DNA from: Lachnospiraceae bacterium
Lineage (GTDB): Bacteria; Bacillota_A; Clostridia; Lachnospirales; Lachnospiraceae
NCBI GenBank assembly: GCA_009774655.1
Contig: VSOD01000117.1
Span: 1-10,074 of the forward strand
Reading direction: 5' to 3'
DNA: 10,074 bases
Shown here: one piece after another, positions 1-5,953 of the stretch
Layout of the letters: each line of letters opens with the position of its first letter
Numbering within the stretch: position 1 is the stretch's first letter
The notes under the pieces: generated by a model
Databases searched by the model: none
What the model saw: the letters and a program-made list of their open reading frames with translations, nothing else
Told to the model about the DNA's origin: nothing
Translations under genes and position numbers: made by a program

Positions 1-133
1 CATCGGGGCCTTTGTCCTGCACTGGTCGCCTCTGGCAGTCTACGCCTGCACATGCCTGGACGAAGTGGGCAAGATTCCCTGGGTAATGGCACGTTTTCGG
101 AAATATAAATGGGTGCAGGATCTGACCAGATAG
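1..133 (+). CDS. MATE-family efflux transporter, C-terminal fragment
   Basis: This is the last 44 codons of a gene that begins before the window; the reading frame starts at base 2 and ends at the TAG at 131-133. The peptide has a short hydrophobic stretch, then CLDEVGKIPWV and a basic tail ending KYKWVQDLTR. That pattern (end of the last membrane helix, a CLDE segment, then a K-W-x-x-L-T-R tail) is what I recognise from the C-terminus of clostridial MATE transporters, which export drugs or metabolites in exchange for Na+ or H+. Only the tail is visible, so substrate and subfamily cannot be judged. The gene is convergent with tpiA and shares the hairpin terminator that begins a few bases after its stop. 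Confidence 0.6.
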   Translation, partial: IGAFVLHWSPLAVYACTCLDEVGKIPWVMARFRKYKWVQDLTR

Positions 134-136
134 TAA

Positions 137-181
137 AAAACTCACTCCAAATTGTAAATCTTATGATTTGAAGTGAGTTTT
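137..181. terminator. Bidirectional intrinsic terminator between MATE gene and tpiA
   Basis: A 16-bp stem is formed by 137-152 and 166-181 with a 13-base loop. The arms are complementary except at one position, which is a C-A mismatch in + strand RNA and a G-U wobble in minus strand RNA. Each arm ends in an A/T run, so both strands read a hairpin followed by U residues (TTTT then CCATTTT on +, six T on minus). It lies 3 bases after the MATE stop and about 54 bases after the tpiA stop, so it can terminate both convergent transcripts. The better pairing on the minus strand suggests it matters most for the glycolytic operon. Confidence 0.8.
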
Positions 182-234
182 CCATTTTATCATTTATATT
201 AAATTGAATCAATATGCATGCAATATCGTACTCT

Positions 235-984
235 TTACTTATAGTTGACGATCTTACCGAAATCAGCCTTCAAAGAAGCGCCGCCAACCAGTCCGCCGTC
301 GATATCGGGCTGTGCGAACAGCTCTGCCGCATTGCCTGCATTTACAGAACCGCCGTACTGGATACGAACTGCTTCTGCTGTCGCTGCATCATAAATCTCA
401 GCGATGCAGTCACGGATACCTTTACAAACTTCCTCAGCCTGCTCTGTGGTAGCCGTCTTGCCTGTACCGATCGCCCAGATCGGCTCGTAAGCGATGACCA
501 TGCCTTTTACCTGATCTGCAGTAACGCCTGTGAGGTCGGATTTGATCTGCAGTCTGATCCAGTCCATGGTAACGCCCATCTCTCTCTGCTCCAAAGTCTC
601 GCCGCAGCAAAGGATCGGAACAAGGCCTGCTTCCAGCGCCTTCTTCACTTTCCTGTTCAGAAGCGCGTCATCCTCCTTGAAGTAATCACGTCTCTCGGAA
701 TGTCCGATGATCACGTACTTCACGCCTGCATCCTTCAACATGGAAGCGGAGATCTCGCCTGTGAATGCGCCCTTCTCCTCGAAGTACATATTCTCGGCGC
801 CCACTTCTACATTGGTGCCTTTCACAGCCTCTACTACCGGTACGATGTCGATTGCCGGTACGCAGTATACTACGTCCACATCATCGGATTTTACCAGGCC
901 TTTTAACTCATCACATAATTTTACTGCCTCGCTGGGAGTCATGTTCATCTTCCAGTTGCCGGCTACGATCTTTCTTCTTGCCAT
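235..984 (-). CDS. tpiA: Triosephosphate isomerase
   Basis: A 249-residue protein that interconverts dihydroxyacetone phosphate and glyceraldehyde 3-phosphate in the cytoplasm, in glycolysis and gluconeogenesis. The whole sequence fits the TIM-barrel family at its usual length. Visible catalytic features are Asn10 and Lys12 in the N-terminal AGNWKMN motif, His95 in IGHSERR, the general base Glu167 in AYEPIWAIGTG (which also contains the mobile loop 6), and the phosphate-binding segments YGGSVN (210-215) and GGLVGGASL (230-238). The ATG start is supported by an AAGGAG ribosome binding site at 994-999. It is the last gene of the gap-pgk-tpiA operon, 115 bp after pgk, and is followed by the terminator at 137-181. 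Phosphoglycerate mutase and enolase, which often follow in Firmicutes, are absent here. Confidence 0.98.
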   Translation of the reverse strand: MARRKIVAGNWKMNMTPSEAVKLCDELKGLVKSDDVDVVYCVPAIDIVPVVEAVKGTNVEVGAENMYFEEKGAFTGEISASMLKDAGVKYVIIGHSERRDYFKEDDALLNRKVKKALEAGLVPILCCGETLEQREMGVTMDWIRLQIKSDLTGVTADQVKGMVIAYEPIWAIGTGKTATTEQAEEVCKGIRDCIAEIYDAATAEAVRIQYGGSVNAGNAAELFAQPDIDGGLVGGASLKADFGKIVNYK

Positions 985-1022
985 TTTTATTATCTCCTTT
1001 TATTGTCTGCTTTCTATCTCTA

Positions 1023-1085
1023 CGCAGCATGCCGCAAAGCTGCTGCGCAGGGATTCTTTCTCACTTATACCCGGTTTGTCCGGGT
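1023..1085 (-). other. Two stem-loops in the pgk-tpiA spacer
   Basis: The 115-bp spacer (985-1099) contains two small hairpins. The first has a 6-bp stem ACCCGG/CCGGGT at 1069-1074 and 1080-1085 with a 5-base loop. The second has a 6-bp stem CGCAGC/GCTGCG at 1023-1028 and 1042-1047 with a 13-base loop. Neither is followed by a U-tract in the minus direction, so they do not look like terminators. Readthrough from pgk into tpiA is expected. They may stabilise transcript ends or mark a processing site, which is inference only. I see no gene or promoter in the spacer. Confidence 0.4.
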
Positions 1086-1099
1086 CCAGATCTCTATTT

Positions 1100-2332
1100 C
1101 TATTTGTCGTCCGCTGCTACTACGCCGGGAAGTTCCTTACCCTCCAGGAACTCAAGGGAAGCGCCGCCGCCTGTGGAGATATGGGACATCTTGTCCGCGA
1201 AGCCCAACTGGTTAACAGCTGCCGCACTGTCGCCGCCGCCGATGATCGTTGTTGCAGATGTCTCAGCCAGAGATTTAGCTACTGCAATCGTACCTTTTGC
1301 CAGGATCGGGTTCTCGAATACGCCCATCGGCCCGTTCCAGACAACGGTCTTGGCAGACTTCACTGCATCTGCATACAGCTCGGCCGTCTTCGTACCGATA
1401 TCCAGACCTTCCTTGTCAGCCGGAATCTTGTCAGCGTCAACCACTTCTACCTCAATCTCGGCATCAATCGGATTCGGAAAACCGGAAGCAACGGTCGTGT
1501 CAACAGGCAGAAGCAGCTTCTTGCCCAGCTTCTCAGCCTTAGCCATCATCTCTTTACAGTAGTCAAGCTTCTCGTCGTCTACCAGAGAGTTACCGATCTC
1601 CATGCCCTGTGCTTTCAGGAAGGTAAATGCCATACCGCCGCCGATGATCAGCGTATCACACTTCTCCAGCAGGTTGTTGATAACGTTCAGCTTATCAGCT
1701 ACTTTAGCGCCGCCGAGGATCGCTACGAAAGGTCTTACCGGGTTCTCCACTGCGTTGCCCAGGAAGTCGATCTCTTTCTGCATTAAGTAACCAACAGCAT
1801 TCTCGCCGCCTTTTTCGGAGATATATTTCGTAACAACAGCTACAGATGCATGCGCTCTGTGTGCAGAACCGAATGCGTCACATACATAAACGTCAGCCAG
1901 ATCAGCCAGCTCTTTTGCAAAAGCCTCTCCTGCATCTGCGGGCTTGGTCTCTTCCTTGCCGCGGAAACGGGTGTTCTGCAGAAGCACTACATCGCCTTCG
2001 TTCATAGCTGCCACTGCTGCCGTAGCCGCCTCGCCGGTCACGTTGTAATCCGCTACGAAGTTAACAGGCTTGCCCAGCTTCTCGGACAATCTCTCTGCTA
2101 CCGGTGCCAGAGACTCACCCTCGTTGGGGCCGTTCTTAACTTTGCCCAGATGAGAGCAGAGAATCACCTTGCCGCCGTCAGCGATCAGCTTGTTGATCGT
2201 CGGAAGCGCTGCCACGATACGGGTCTCGTCTGTGATCCTGCCTTCCTTCAAAGGTACGTTGAAGTCGCATCTTACCAAAACGCGTTTGCCTTTTACATTA
2301 ATGTCATCTACGGATTTCTTGTTCAAAGCCAT
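1100..2332 (-). CDS. pgk: Phosphoglycerate kinase
   Basis: A 410-residue enzyme that transfers the acyl phosphate of 1,3-bisphosphoglycerate to ADP, the first ATP-yielding step of glycolysis. N-domain motifs visible are RCDFNVP (21-27), the substrate-binding segment around SHLGK (60-64) and LLQNTRF (117-123). C-domain nucleotide-binding motifs are AILGGAKVADKL (204-215), GGGMAFTFLKAQG (231-243), WNGPMGVFE (332-340) and GGGDSAAAVNQLG (365-377). The family C-terminus STGGGASLEFLEGKELPGV is present, followed by a short AADDK tail. Length is slightly above the usual bacterial size of roughly 390-400. The ATG start has a strong AGGAGG site at 2342-2347. The gene lies 209 bp after gap and 115 bp before tpiA, so it receives product from GAPDH encoded on the same transcript. 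Confidence 0.98.
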   Translation of the reverse strand: MALNKKSVDDINVKGKRVLVRCDFNVPLKEGRITDETRIVAALPTINKLIADGGKVILCSHLGKVKNGPNEGESLAPVAERLSEKLGKPVNFVADYNVTGEAATAAVAAMNEGDVVLLQNTRFRGKEETKPADAGEAFAKELADLADVYVCDAFGSAHRAHASVAVVTKYISEKGGENAVGYLMQKEIDFLGNAVENPVRPFVAILGGAKVADKLNVINNLLEKCDTLIIGGGMAFTFLKAQGMEIGNSLVDDEKLDYCKEMMAKAEKLGKKLLLPVDTTVASGFPNPIDAEIEVEVVDADKIPADKEGLDIGTKTAELYADAVKSAKTVVWNGPMGVFENPILAKGTIAVAKSLAETSATTIIGGGDSAAAVNQLGFADKMSHISTGGGASLEFLEGKELPGVVAADDK

Positions 2333-2370
2333 TTTAAAGTTCCTCCTGAATTCTATTGTTTTTGCATCAG

Positions 2371-2417
2371 CTTCATAACCGCAGGTTCTGTCAGTCCATC
2401 ATCCTGCGGATATGAAA
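2371..2417 (-). other. Long stem-loop in the pgk leader (gap-pgk spacer)
   Basis: A 15-position stem lies just upstream of the pgk ribosome binding site: arms 2371-2385 and 2403-2417, loop of 17 bases. On the minus strand the arms read TTTCATATCCGCAGG and CCTGCGGTTATGAAG, with one T-T mismatch and one G-U wobble. No U-tract follows, so it is not an intrinsic terminator. Its position 23 bases upstream of the AGGAGG site suggests a 5' stabilising or processing structure for the pgk-tpiA part of the message. That role is inferred. Confidence 0.5.
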
Positions 2418-2418
2418 G

Positions 2419-2448
2419 AAGAGACCCGGCCCAGCGGCCGAGCCTCTT
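2419..2448 (-). terminator. Possible weak terminator or attenuator between gap and pgk
   Basis: A compact 13-bp stem with a 4-base loop: arms 2419-2431 and 2436-2448. In minus strand RNA all 13 positions pair, two of them as G-U wobbles, with a GC-rich core (CGGCC/GGCCG). It is followed by CTTTCATATC, a poor U-tract, and the adjacent stem-loop at 2371-2417 begins only 1 base further on. It sits about 93 bases after the gap stop. It may release part of the transcripts after gap, giving more gap than pgk mRNA, or it may protect the 3' end of a processed gap message. A third, weaker hairpin with 9-bp arms occurs at 2478-2486 and 2514-2522. Confidence 0.4.
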
Positions 2449-2541
2449 AAAAATTGCATCTCAACATACAAATACATCTTCACGAATCTCTCAGATATCC
2501 TTCACCGCTCGAGTTCGCGAAGTGAATCTCGCAAAGTCAAT

Positions 2542-3543
2542 TTATGCTAACTCAGAGAAGTATTTGATCGTGCGAACCATCTGAGATGTGTAGCTGTTCT
2601 CATTGTCATACCAGGAAACAACCTGAACCAGATTGTCTTCGCCAACCATGGTCTGTGTTGCATCGAAGATAGAACCATAAGTGCTGCCTACGATATCGGA
2701 AGAAACGATCTCGTCCTCGTTGTATGCGAAGGACTCTGTAGCTGCTGCCTTCATAGCTGCATTGATCTCTTCCTTGGTTACGGACTTCTCAACAGTTGCT
2801 ACAAGGATTGTTGTAGAACCTGTCGGAGTAGGAACACGCTGAGCGGAACCGATCAGCTTGCCGTTCAACTCAGGGATAACAAGGCCGATAGCCTTAGCTG
2901 CGCCTGTGCTGTTAGGAACGATGTTCACAGCGCCTGCGCGGGATCTTCTCAGGTCACCCTTTCTCTGAGGACCGTCAAGGATCATCTGATCGCCTGTGTA
3001 AGCGTGGATCGTGCTCATGATACCGGACTTGATGCCTGCCAGATCATTCAGAGCTTTAGCCATGGGAGCGAGGCAGTTTGTTGTACAGGAAGCAGCGGAA
3101 ATGATGGTATCCTCAGCCTTCAATGTCTCATGGTTTACATTGTAAACGATTGTAGGAAGGTCGTTACCTGCAGGAGCGGAAATAACAACTTTTCTAGCGC
3201 CGGCATTGATGTGTGCCTGAGCTTTATCCTTGCTTGTGTAGAAGCCGGAGCACTCCAATACAACGTCAACATTTAATTCGCCCCAAGGACAATTATTTGC
3301 ATCGGGCTCTTTGTAGATCTTCAGTGTCTTGCCGTCAACTGTGATGGTATCTTCGCCAGCGGATACGGTATCTGCCAGAGCGTACTTACCCTGAGAAGAA
3401 TCATACTTCAACAGGTGTGCGAGCATCTTCGGGCTTGTCAGATCGTTGATTGCCACTACTTCGTATCCTTCTGCACCAAACATCTGTCTGAATGCAAGAC
3501 GGCCAATACGGCCAAAACCATTAATTGCTACTCTTACTGCCAT
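2542..3543 (-). CDS. gap: Type I glyceraldehyde-3-phosphate dehydrogenase (NAD-dependent)
   Basis: A 333-residue cytoplasmic enzyme that oxidises glyceraldehyde 3-phosphate to 1,3-bisphosphoglycerate. The N-terminal Rossmann domain shows INGFGRIGR (7-15) and AIND (31-34), where the acidic residue at the end of strand 2 favours NAD over NADP. The catalytic signature SAASCTTNCLAP places the nucleophile at Cys153, with His180 as its base in IHAYTG. The C-terminal part has RRSRAGAVNIVPNSTGAAKA and WYDNENSY (311-318). Codons such as GCA, GTA, GGT and CGT dominate, unlike the GC-richer right half of the window, as expected for a highly expressed gene. The ATG has a strong AGGAGG site at 3553-3558. 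It is the first gene of gap-pgk-tpiA, with its own promoter at about 3640-3668. Confidence 0.98.
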   Translation of the reverse strand: MAVRVAINGFGRIGRLAFRQMFGAEGYEVVAINDLTSPKMLAHLLKYDSSQGKYALADTVSAGEDTITVDGKTLKIYKEPDANNCPWGELNVDVVLECSGFYTSKDKAQAHINAGARKVVISAPAGNDLPTIVYNVNHETLKAEDTIISAASCTTNCLAPMAKALNDLAGIKSGIMSTIHAYTGDQMILDGPQRKGDLRRSRAGAVNIVPNSTGAAKAIGLVIPELNGKLIGSAQRVPTPTGSTTILVATVEKSVTKEEINAAMKAAATESFAYNEDEIVSSDIVGSTYGSIFDATQTMVGEDNLVQVVSWYDNENSYTSQMVRTIKYFSELA

Positions 3544-3578
3544 TTTTTAGTCCCTCCTAAAATAATCTTTTTATTATA

Positions 3579-3624
3579 ATCTTACCAGTCTCTACATATT
3601 TATAAGGCACATAACTGGTAAAAT
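3579..3624 (-). promoter_or_regulatory. Inverted repeat in the gap 5' untranslated region
   Basis: An 11-bp inverted repeat, arms 3579-3589 and 3614-3624, separated by 24 bases. The inner 8 bp (TTACCAGT/ACTGGTAA) are perfect, and the remaining position that differs is a G-U wobble in minus strand RNA. From the predicted promoter the transcript would begin near 3633, so this hairpin would form about 9 bases from the 5' end and finish about 20 bases before the ribosome binding site. A 5'-proximal stem fits an mRNA stabiliser. The same symmetry could instead be a repressor operator downstream of the promoter. Confidence 0.45.
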
Positions 3625-3639
3625 TTAGTCAGCAGTTAT

Positions 3640-3668
3640 ATTCTACCTAATTTGTCCAGAAAATTCAA
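3640..3668 (-). promoter_or_regulatory. Sigma-A-like promoter for gap-pgk-tpiA
   Basis: Read on the minus strand, a -35 box TTGAAT (3663-3668) and a -10 box TAGAAT (3640-3645) are separated by exactly 17 bases. They match the TTGACA/TATAAT consensus at 4 and 5 of 6 positions. Transcription would start near 3633, giving a leader of about 90 bases. The spacer contains TCTGGACAAATT, which recurs upstream at 3718-3729. A second TATAAT-like box at 3575-3580 has no credible -35 box. Confidence 0.6.
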
Positions 3669-3745
3669 GATGTAATTCAAAAAACTGTCACTTAAATCTA
3701 ACCAAAAATATTACATAAATATGTCCAGATTTACAGATTTGCGGC

Positions 3746-3765
3746 ACAGTAATTGTAAATACTGT
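3746..3765. promoter_or_regulatory. Imperfect palindrome over the -35 box of the PHP gene promoter
   Basis: A 20-bp site with perfect outer half-sites ACAGTA and TACTGT and 16 of 20 positions symmetric. Its centre coincides with the predicted -35 box at 3753-3758, the classic position for a repressor operator. No regulator gene is nearby, so the binding protein is unknown and the site could be fortuitous in AT-rich DNA. Confidence 0.3.
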
Positions 3766-3781
3766 ACATTTTCGCTATACT
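3753..3781 (+). promoter_or_regulatory. Sigma-A-like promoter for the histidinol-phosphatase-like gene
   Basis: A -35 box TTGTAA (3753-3758) and a -10 box TATACT (3776-3781) are separated by 17 bases, matching consensus at 4 and 5 of 6 positions. Transcription would start near 3788, about 55 bases before the start codon. A good AAGGAG ribosome binding site at 3828-3833 follows. The promoter is divergent from that of gap, with about 84 bases between the two -35 boxes. Confidence 0.6.
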
Positions 3782-3842
3782 AAAACTGTTAACAAAGCTG
3801 TCTGTTCTACAATACTTTATATTTTAAAAGGAGAACTCCATT

Positions 3843-4661
3843 ATGCCAATCACAGCAGACTACCACCTGCACTCCTCTTTCTCCGGCGATTCGGATACGC
3901 CCATGGAAGAGATGATCCAGAAGGGAATCGCCCTGGGCCTTGCCAGAATGTGTTTCACGGAGCACCATGATCTTGACTACCCGGTAACAGAGTCCACGCC
4001 CGCCGGCTTCTTCGAGCTGAATCCGGACGCCTTTCTGTACGATTTTCTGAAATTAAAAGAAAAATATGCAGACCGGATCACCCTCTGCTTCGGTGTAGAG
4101 CTTGGTATGCAGCCCCATCTGGCCTGCCGGAACGCTGCTTTTTCCAAAGCACACGACTATGATTTCATCATCGCCTCTTCCCACCTGTGCAACGGGAAGG
4201 ATCCCTATTATCCGTCCTTCTATGAGGGCCGGAGCCAGGACGAAGCCTATCTGGAATATTTTGCGTCGATTCCGGCAAATCTGCAGGCATTTGATAACTT
4301 CGATGTCTACGGCCATCTGGACTATGTGGTGCGCTACGGCCCAAAGAAGGATGAAGGCTACTCTTATGAAAAATACCGGGATATCTTCGAACAGATCCTG
4401 CAGCGCCTGATCGAGATGGAAAAGGGCATCGAGATCAACACCTCTGCCCTGTCCAAAGGAATGCGGGAACCCAATCCCTGTATCGGCGTATTAAGACGCT
4501 ACCGCGAGCTGGGCGGCGAGATCATCACCACCGGCTCCGACGCCCACGATCCCGGGCAGATCGCCCATGCCTTCGACCGGGCGGCAGACATACTAAAAGA
4601 CTGCGGCTTCCGGTACTATACGACCTTTGAGAAGCGCAGCCCTTCTTTTCATAAATTATGA
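3843..4661 (+). CDS. PHP-family histidinol-phosphatase-like hydrolase
   Basis: A 272-residue cytoplasmic metal-dependent phosphoesterase of the PHP superfamily, HisJ/HisK type, which removes phosphate from histidinol phosphate late in histidine biosynthesis. The metal-binding residues expected for the fold are visible in order: His8 and His10 in DYHLHSSFSGDS, His41-His42 in FTEHHD, Glu86 in GVELG, His114 in ASSHL, His158 in YGHLDYV, and Asp233/His235 in TGSDAH. The length is usual for the family. The ATG is 9 bases after an AAGGAG site. It stands alone, divergent from gap, with no other his gene in view, so a different phosphate ester substrate is possible. The family call is firm; the exact substrate is inferred. 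Codon third positions are GC-rich, unlike gap. Confidence 0.85.
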   Translation: MPITADYHLHSSFSGDSDTPMEEMIQKGIALGLARMCFTEHHDLDYPVTESTPAGFFELNPDAFLYDFLKLKEKYADRITLCFGVELGMQPHLACRNAAFSKAHDYDFIIASSHLCNGKDPYYPSFYEGRSQDEAYLEYFASIPANLQAFDNFDVYGHLDYVVRYGPKKDEGYSYEKYRDIFEQILQRLIEMEKGIEINTSALSKGMREPNPCIGVLRRYRELGGEIITTGSDAHDPGQIAHAFDRAADILKDCGFRYYTTFEKRSPSFHKL

Positions 4662-4720
4662 TTTTTGTCGCTGCCGTCAGCCCTGTCATGAAGGGCTGAC
4701 ACTCCGGCAGCATACAAAAA
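4662..4720. repeat. Long stem-loop in the convergent intergenic region
   Basis: A hairpin fills much of the 86-bp space between the PHP gene and the lipoprotein gene. From the inside out it has a 9-bp stem GTCAGCCCT/AGGGCTGAC (4676-4684 and 4692-4700) with a 7-base loop, a 5-base bulge, a 6-bp stem GCTGCC/GGCAGC (4670-4675 and 4706-4711), a small internal loop, then a 7-bp TTTTTGT/ACAAAAA stem. The T-run comes before and the A-run after the GC stem on both strands, the reverse of a normal intrinsic terminator. It may still help end both convergent transcripts or protect their 3' ends. No conventional terminator was found in this spacer. Confidence 0.55.
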
Positions 4721-4747
4721 AACGGCAGCGGCATTATACATAACTCC

Positions 4748-5878
4748 TTAAAAGACCGAGAACGCATCCTCAACCCTCTCCCGCAGCTGCAGCAGCGCCT
4801 CCCTGCTCACCAGAAAAAACGTGCTGCCGTTCACCTGCACTGCCGCATAAGTCTCATCATAAGCAAAATACTTCTGCGTGATCTTCGGCGCTCCCTCCAT
4901 GTTTCTTTCATAGGTAATACTCATAAGCAGTTCTCTGTCCGCGGATGCTGTCTCCGACTCTTCCCATTCTTCCCGGGGCAGCTCTTTTTCCAGAAAAACA
5001 CTCATAAGCGCCGTATACAATGCATAAAAGTCCTCGCTTTCCACCGCCCGCTCCCCCAAAAGAAACGCCTCCGGTTCAATCCGCATCTCATACTGCCCTG
5101 CCCCGGTATCGACCGTCACTTTAGAGACTGTCTCCACGCTGACCACACCCACCATCTTCAGCACACAGGCATAGGGATCCACATCAAAGAGCTTTGCAGC
5201 ACTGCTGCCGTCGGCCAGCCAGAGTCTGCCCAAAGCCTCCACATAGCGATATCCCTGCGCATCCTCCCCGCCAAACCGGAACAGAATCCCCCGGTCCGGT
5301 TCTGCCTGACCGCCCTCCATGGTCTGCCCGCTGTAATAAGCCACAAACACAGTATCCGTACTGTCTTCCACCCCTGCCTGCTCTCTTGTGATGTCCATAT
5401 CTTCCACAGGGGTCAGCTCCATATCCGCCAGTATCCCGAAATACGCATACATGGCTTCCGTATCCACCACTGCCATAGACTGGTAGGGCACCGAGATCGC
5501 CCAACAGTCATAGGAATTCTTATAAGTCCGCGGTTCATAGGAGACTGCAAAACATGCTTCCCCATCCCGCACCACCGATACGCCGCGCATCGCCTCCGCT
5601 GTAAACGCCCCCGGCTCTCCCTCTGCCAGCGCAGCCTCCCACCTGGACAGACTGTTCTCCTCCGGCTTTGCTTCCTCTGCCTGACCTCTCTCCCCTGACT
5701 TTGCTTCCTCTGTCCCTGTCTCCTTCTGCTGCTCCGGACTCCCGGTCTTTTCGCCAGGCGCACTCTCAGCCTGTCCGCAACCGCCGGACAGCATACTGCC
5801 AAGCGTTAATACGACTACTGCCAGACCGGCTGCGCACCGCGCCGCCGGCCGTCTCTTCCCTTTGTCAAACCGCATCAT
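4748..5878 (-). CDS. Putative lipoprotein, possibly DUF4340-like
   Basis: A 376-residue protein with a positively charged N-terminus, a hydrophobic segment (about 17-31) and Cys34 in LSGGC, which fits the loose lipobox pattern, so it is probably anchored to the outer face of the membrane. A charged low-complexity linker rich in Glu, Lys, Gly and Gln follows (about 35-78), with an EEAK unit repeated 11 residues apart. The rest (about 79-376) alternates predicted strands and helices and ends in a segment with ITYERN, a YFAYDETYAAVQVNG stretch and a final helix. The pattern resembles DUF4340-type extracytoplasmic domains, but this is an impression, not a match. The ribosome site is weak (GAGAGG), and Met2 is an equally good start. 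It lies 75 bp after the response regulator gene with no terminator between, so it may belong to that operon. Its function is unknown. Confidence 0.8.
   Translation of the reverse strand: MMRFDKGKRRPAARCAAGLAVVVLTLGSMLSGGCGQAESAPGEKTGSPEQQKETGTEEAKSGERGQAEEAKPEENSLSRWEAALAEGEPGAFTAEAMRGVSVVRDGEACFAVSYEPRTYKNSYDCWAISVPYQSMAVVDTEAMYAYFGILADMELTPVEDMDITREQAGVEDSTDTVFVAYYSGQTMEGGQAEPDRGILFRFGGEDAQGYRYVEALGRLWLADGSSAAKLFDVDPYACVLKMVGVVSVETVSKVTVDTGAGQYEMRIEPEAFLLGERAVESEDFYALYTALMSVFLEKELPREEWEESETASADRELLMSITYERNMEGAPKITQKYFAYDETYAAVQVNGSTFFLVSREALLQLRERVEDAFSVF
5666..5712. repeat. Short direct repeat in the lipoprotein linker
   Basis: The 14-base sequence CTTTGCTTCCTCTG occurs at 5666-5679 and again at 5699-5712, offset by 33 bases, which is 11 codons. 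It encodes the two EEAK units of the linker. This suggests in-frame slippage or duplication in a spacer region tolerant of length change. Confidence 0.6.
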
Positions 5879-5953
5879 ACCTTTGCCTCTCCCTCTTTGT
5901 CACTGTGCACGGCTTCGGGTGCTCACAGCAACTGCCTTCATGTATCATCACGA

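Noticed and set aside
707..1786. A 359-codon + strand open frame across the tpiA-pgk junction
   Set aside because: It lies antisense to two certain glycolytic genes and has no recognisable motif.
4525..4773. A minus strand open frame of 82 codons between the lipoprotein and PHP genes
   Set aside because: Although an AAGGAG-like sequence and an internal ATG are present, most of it is antisense to the PHP gene and the rest reads through the hairpin. No domain is visible.
5903..5928. Small hairpin between the response regulator and lipoprotein genes
   Set aside because: Two 4-bp stems with a bulge and no U-tract make it too weak to call a terminator, and it does not separate the two genes into different operons.
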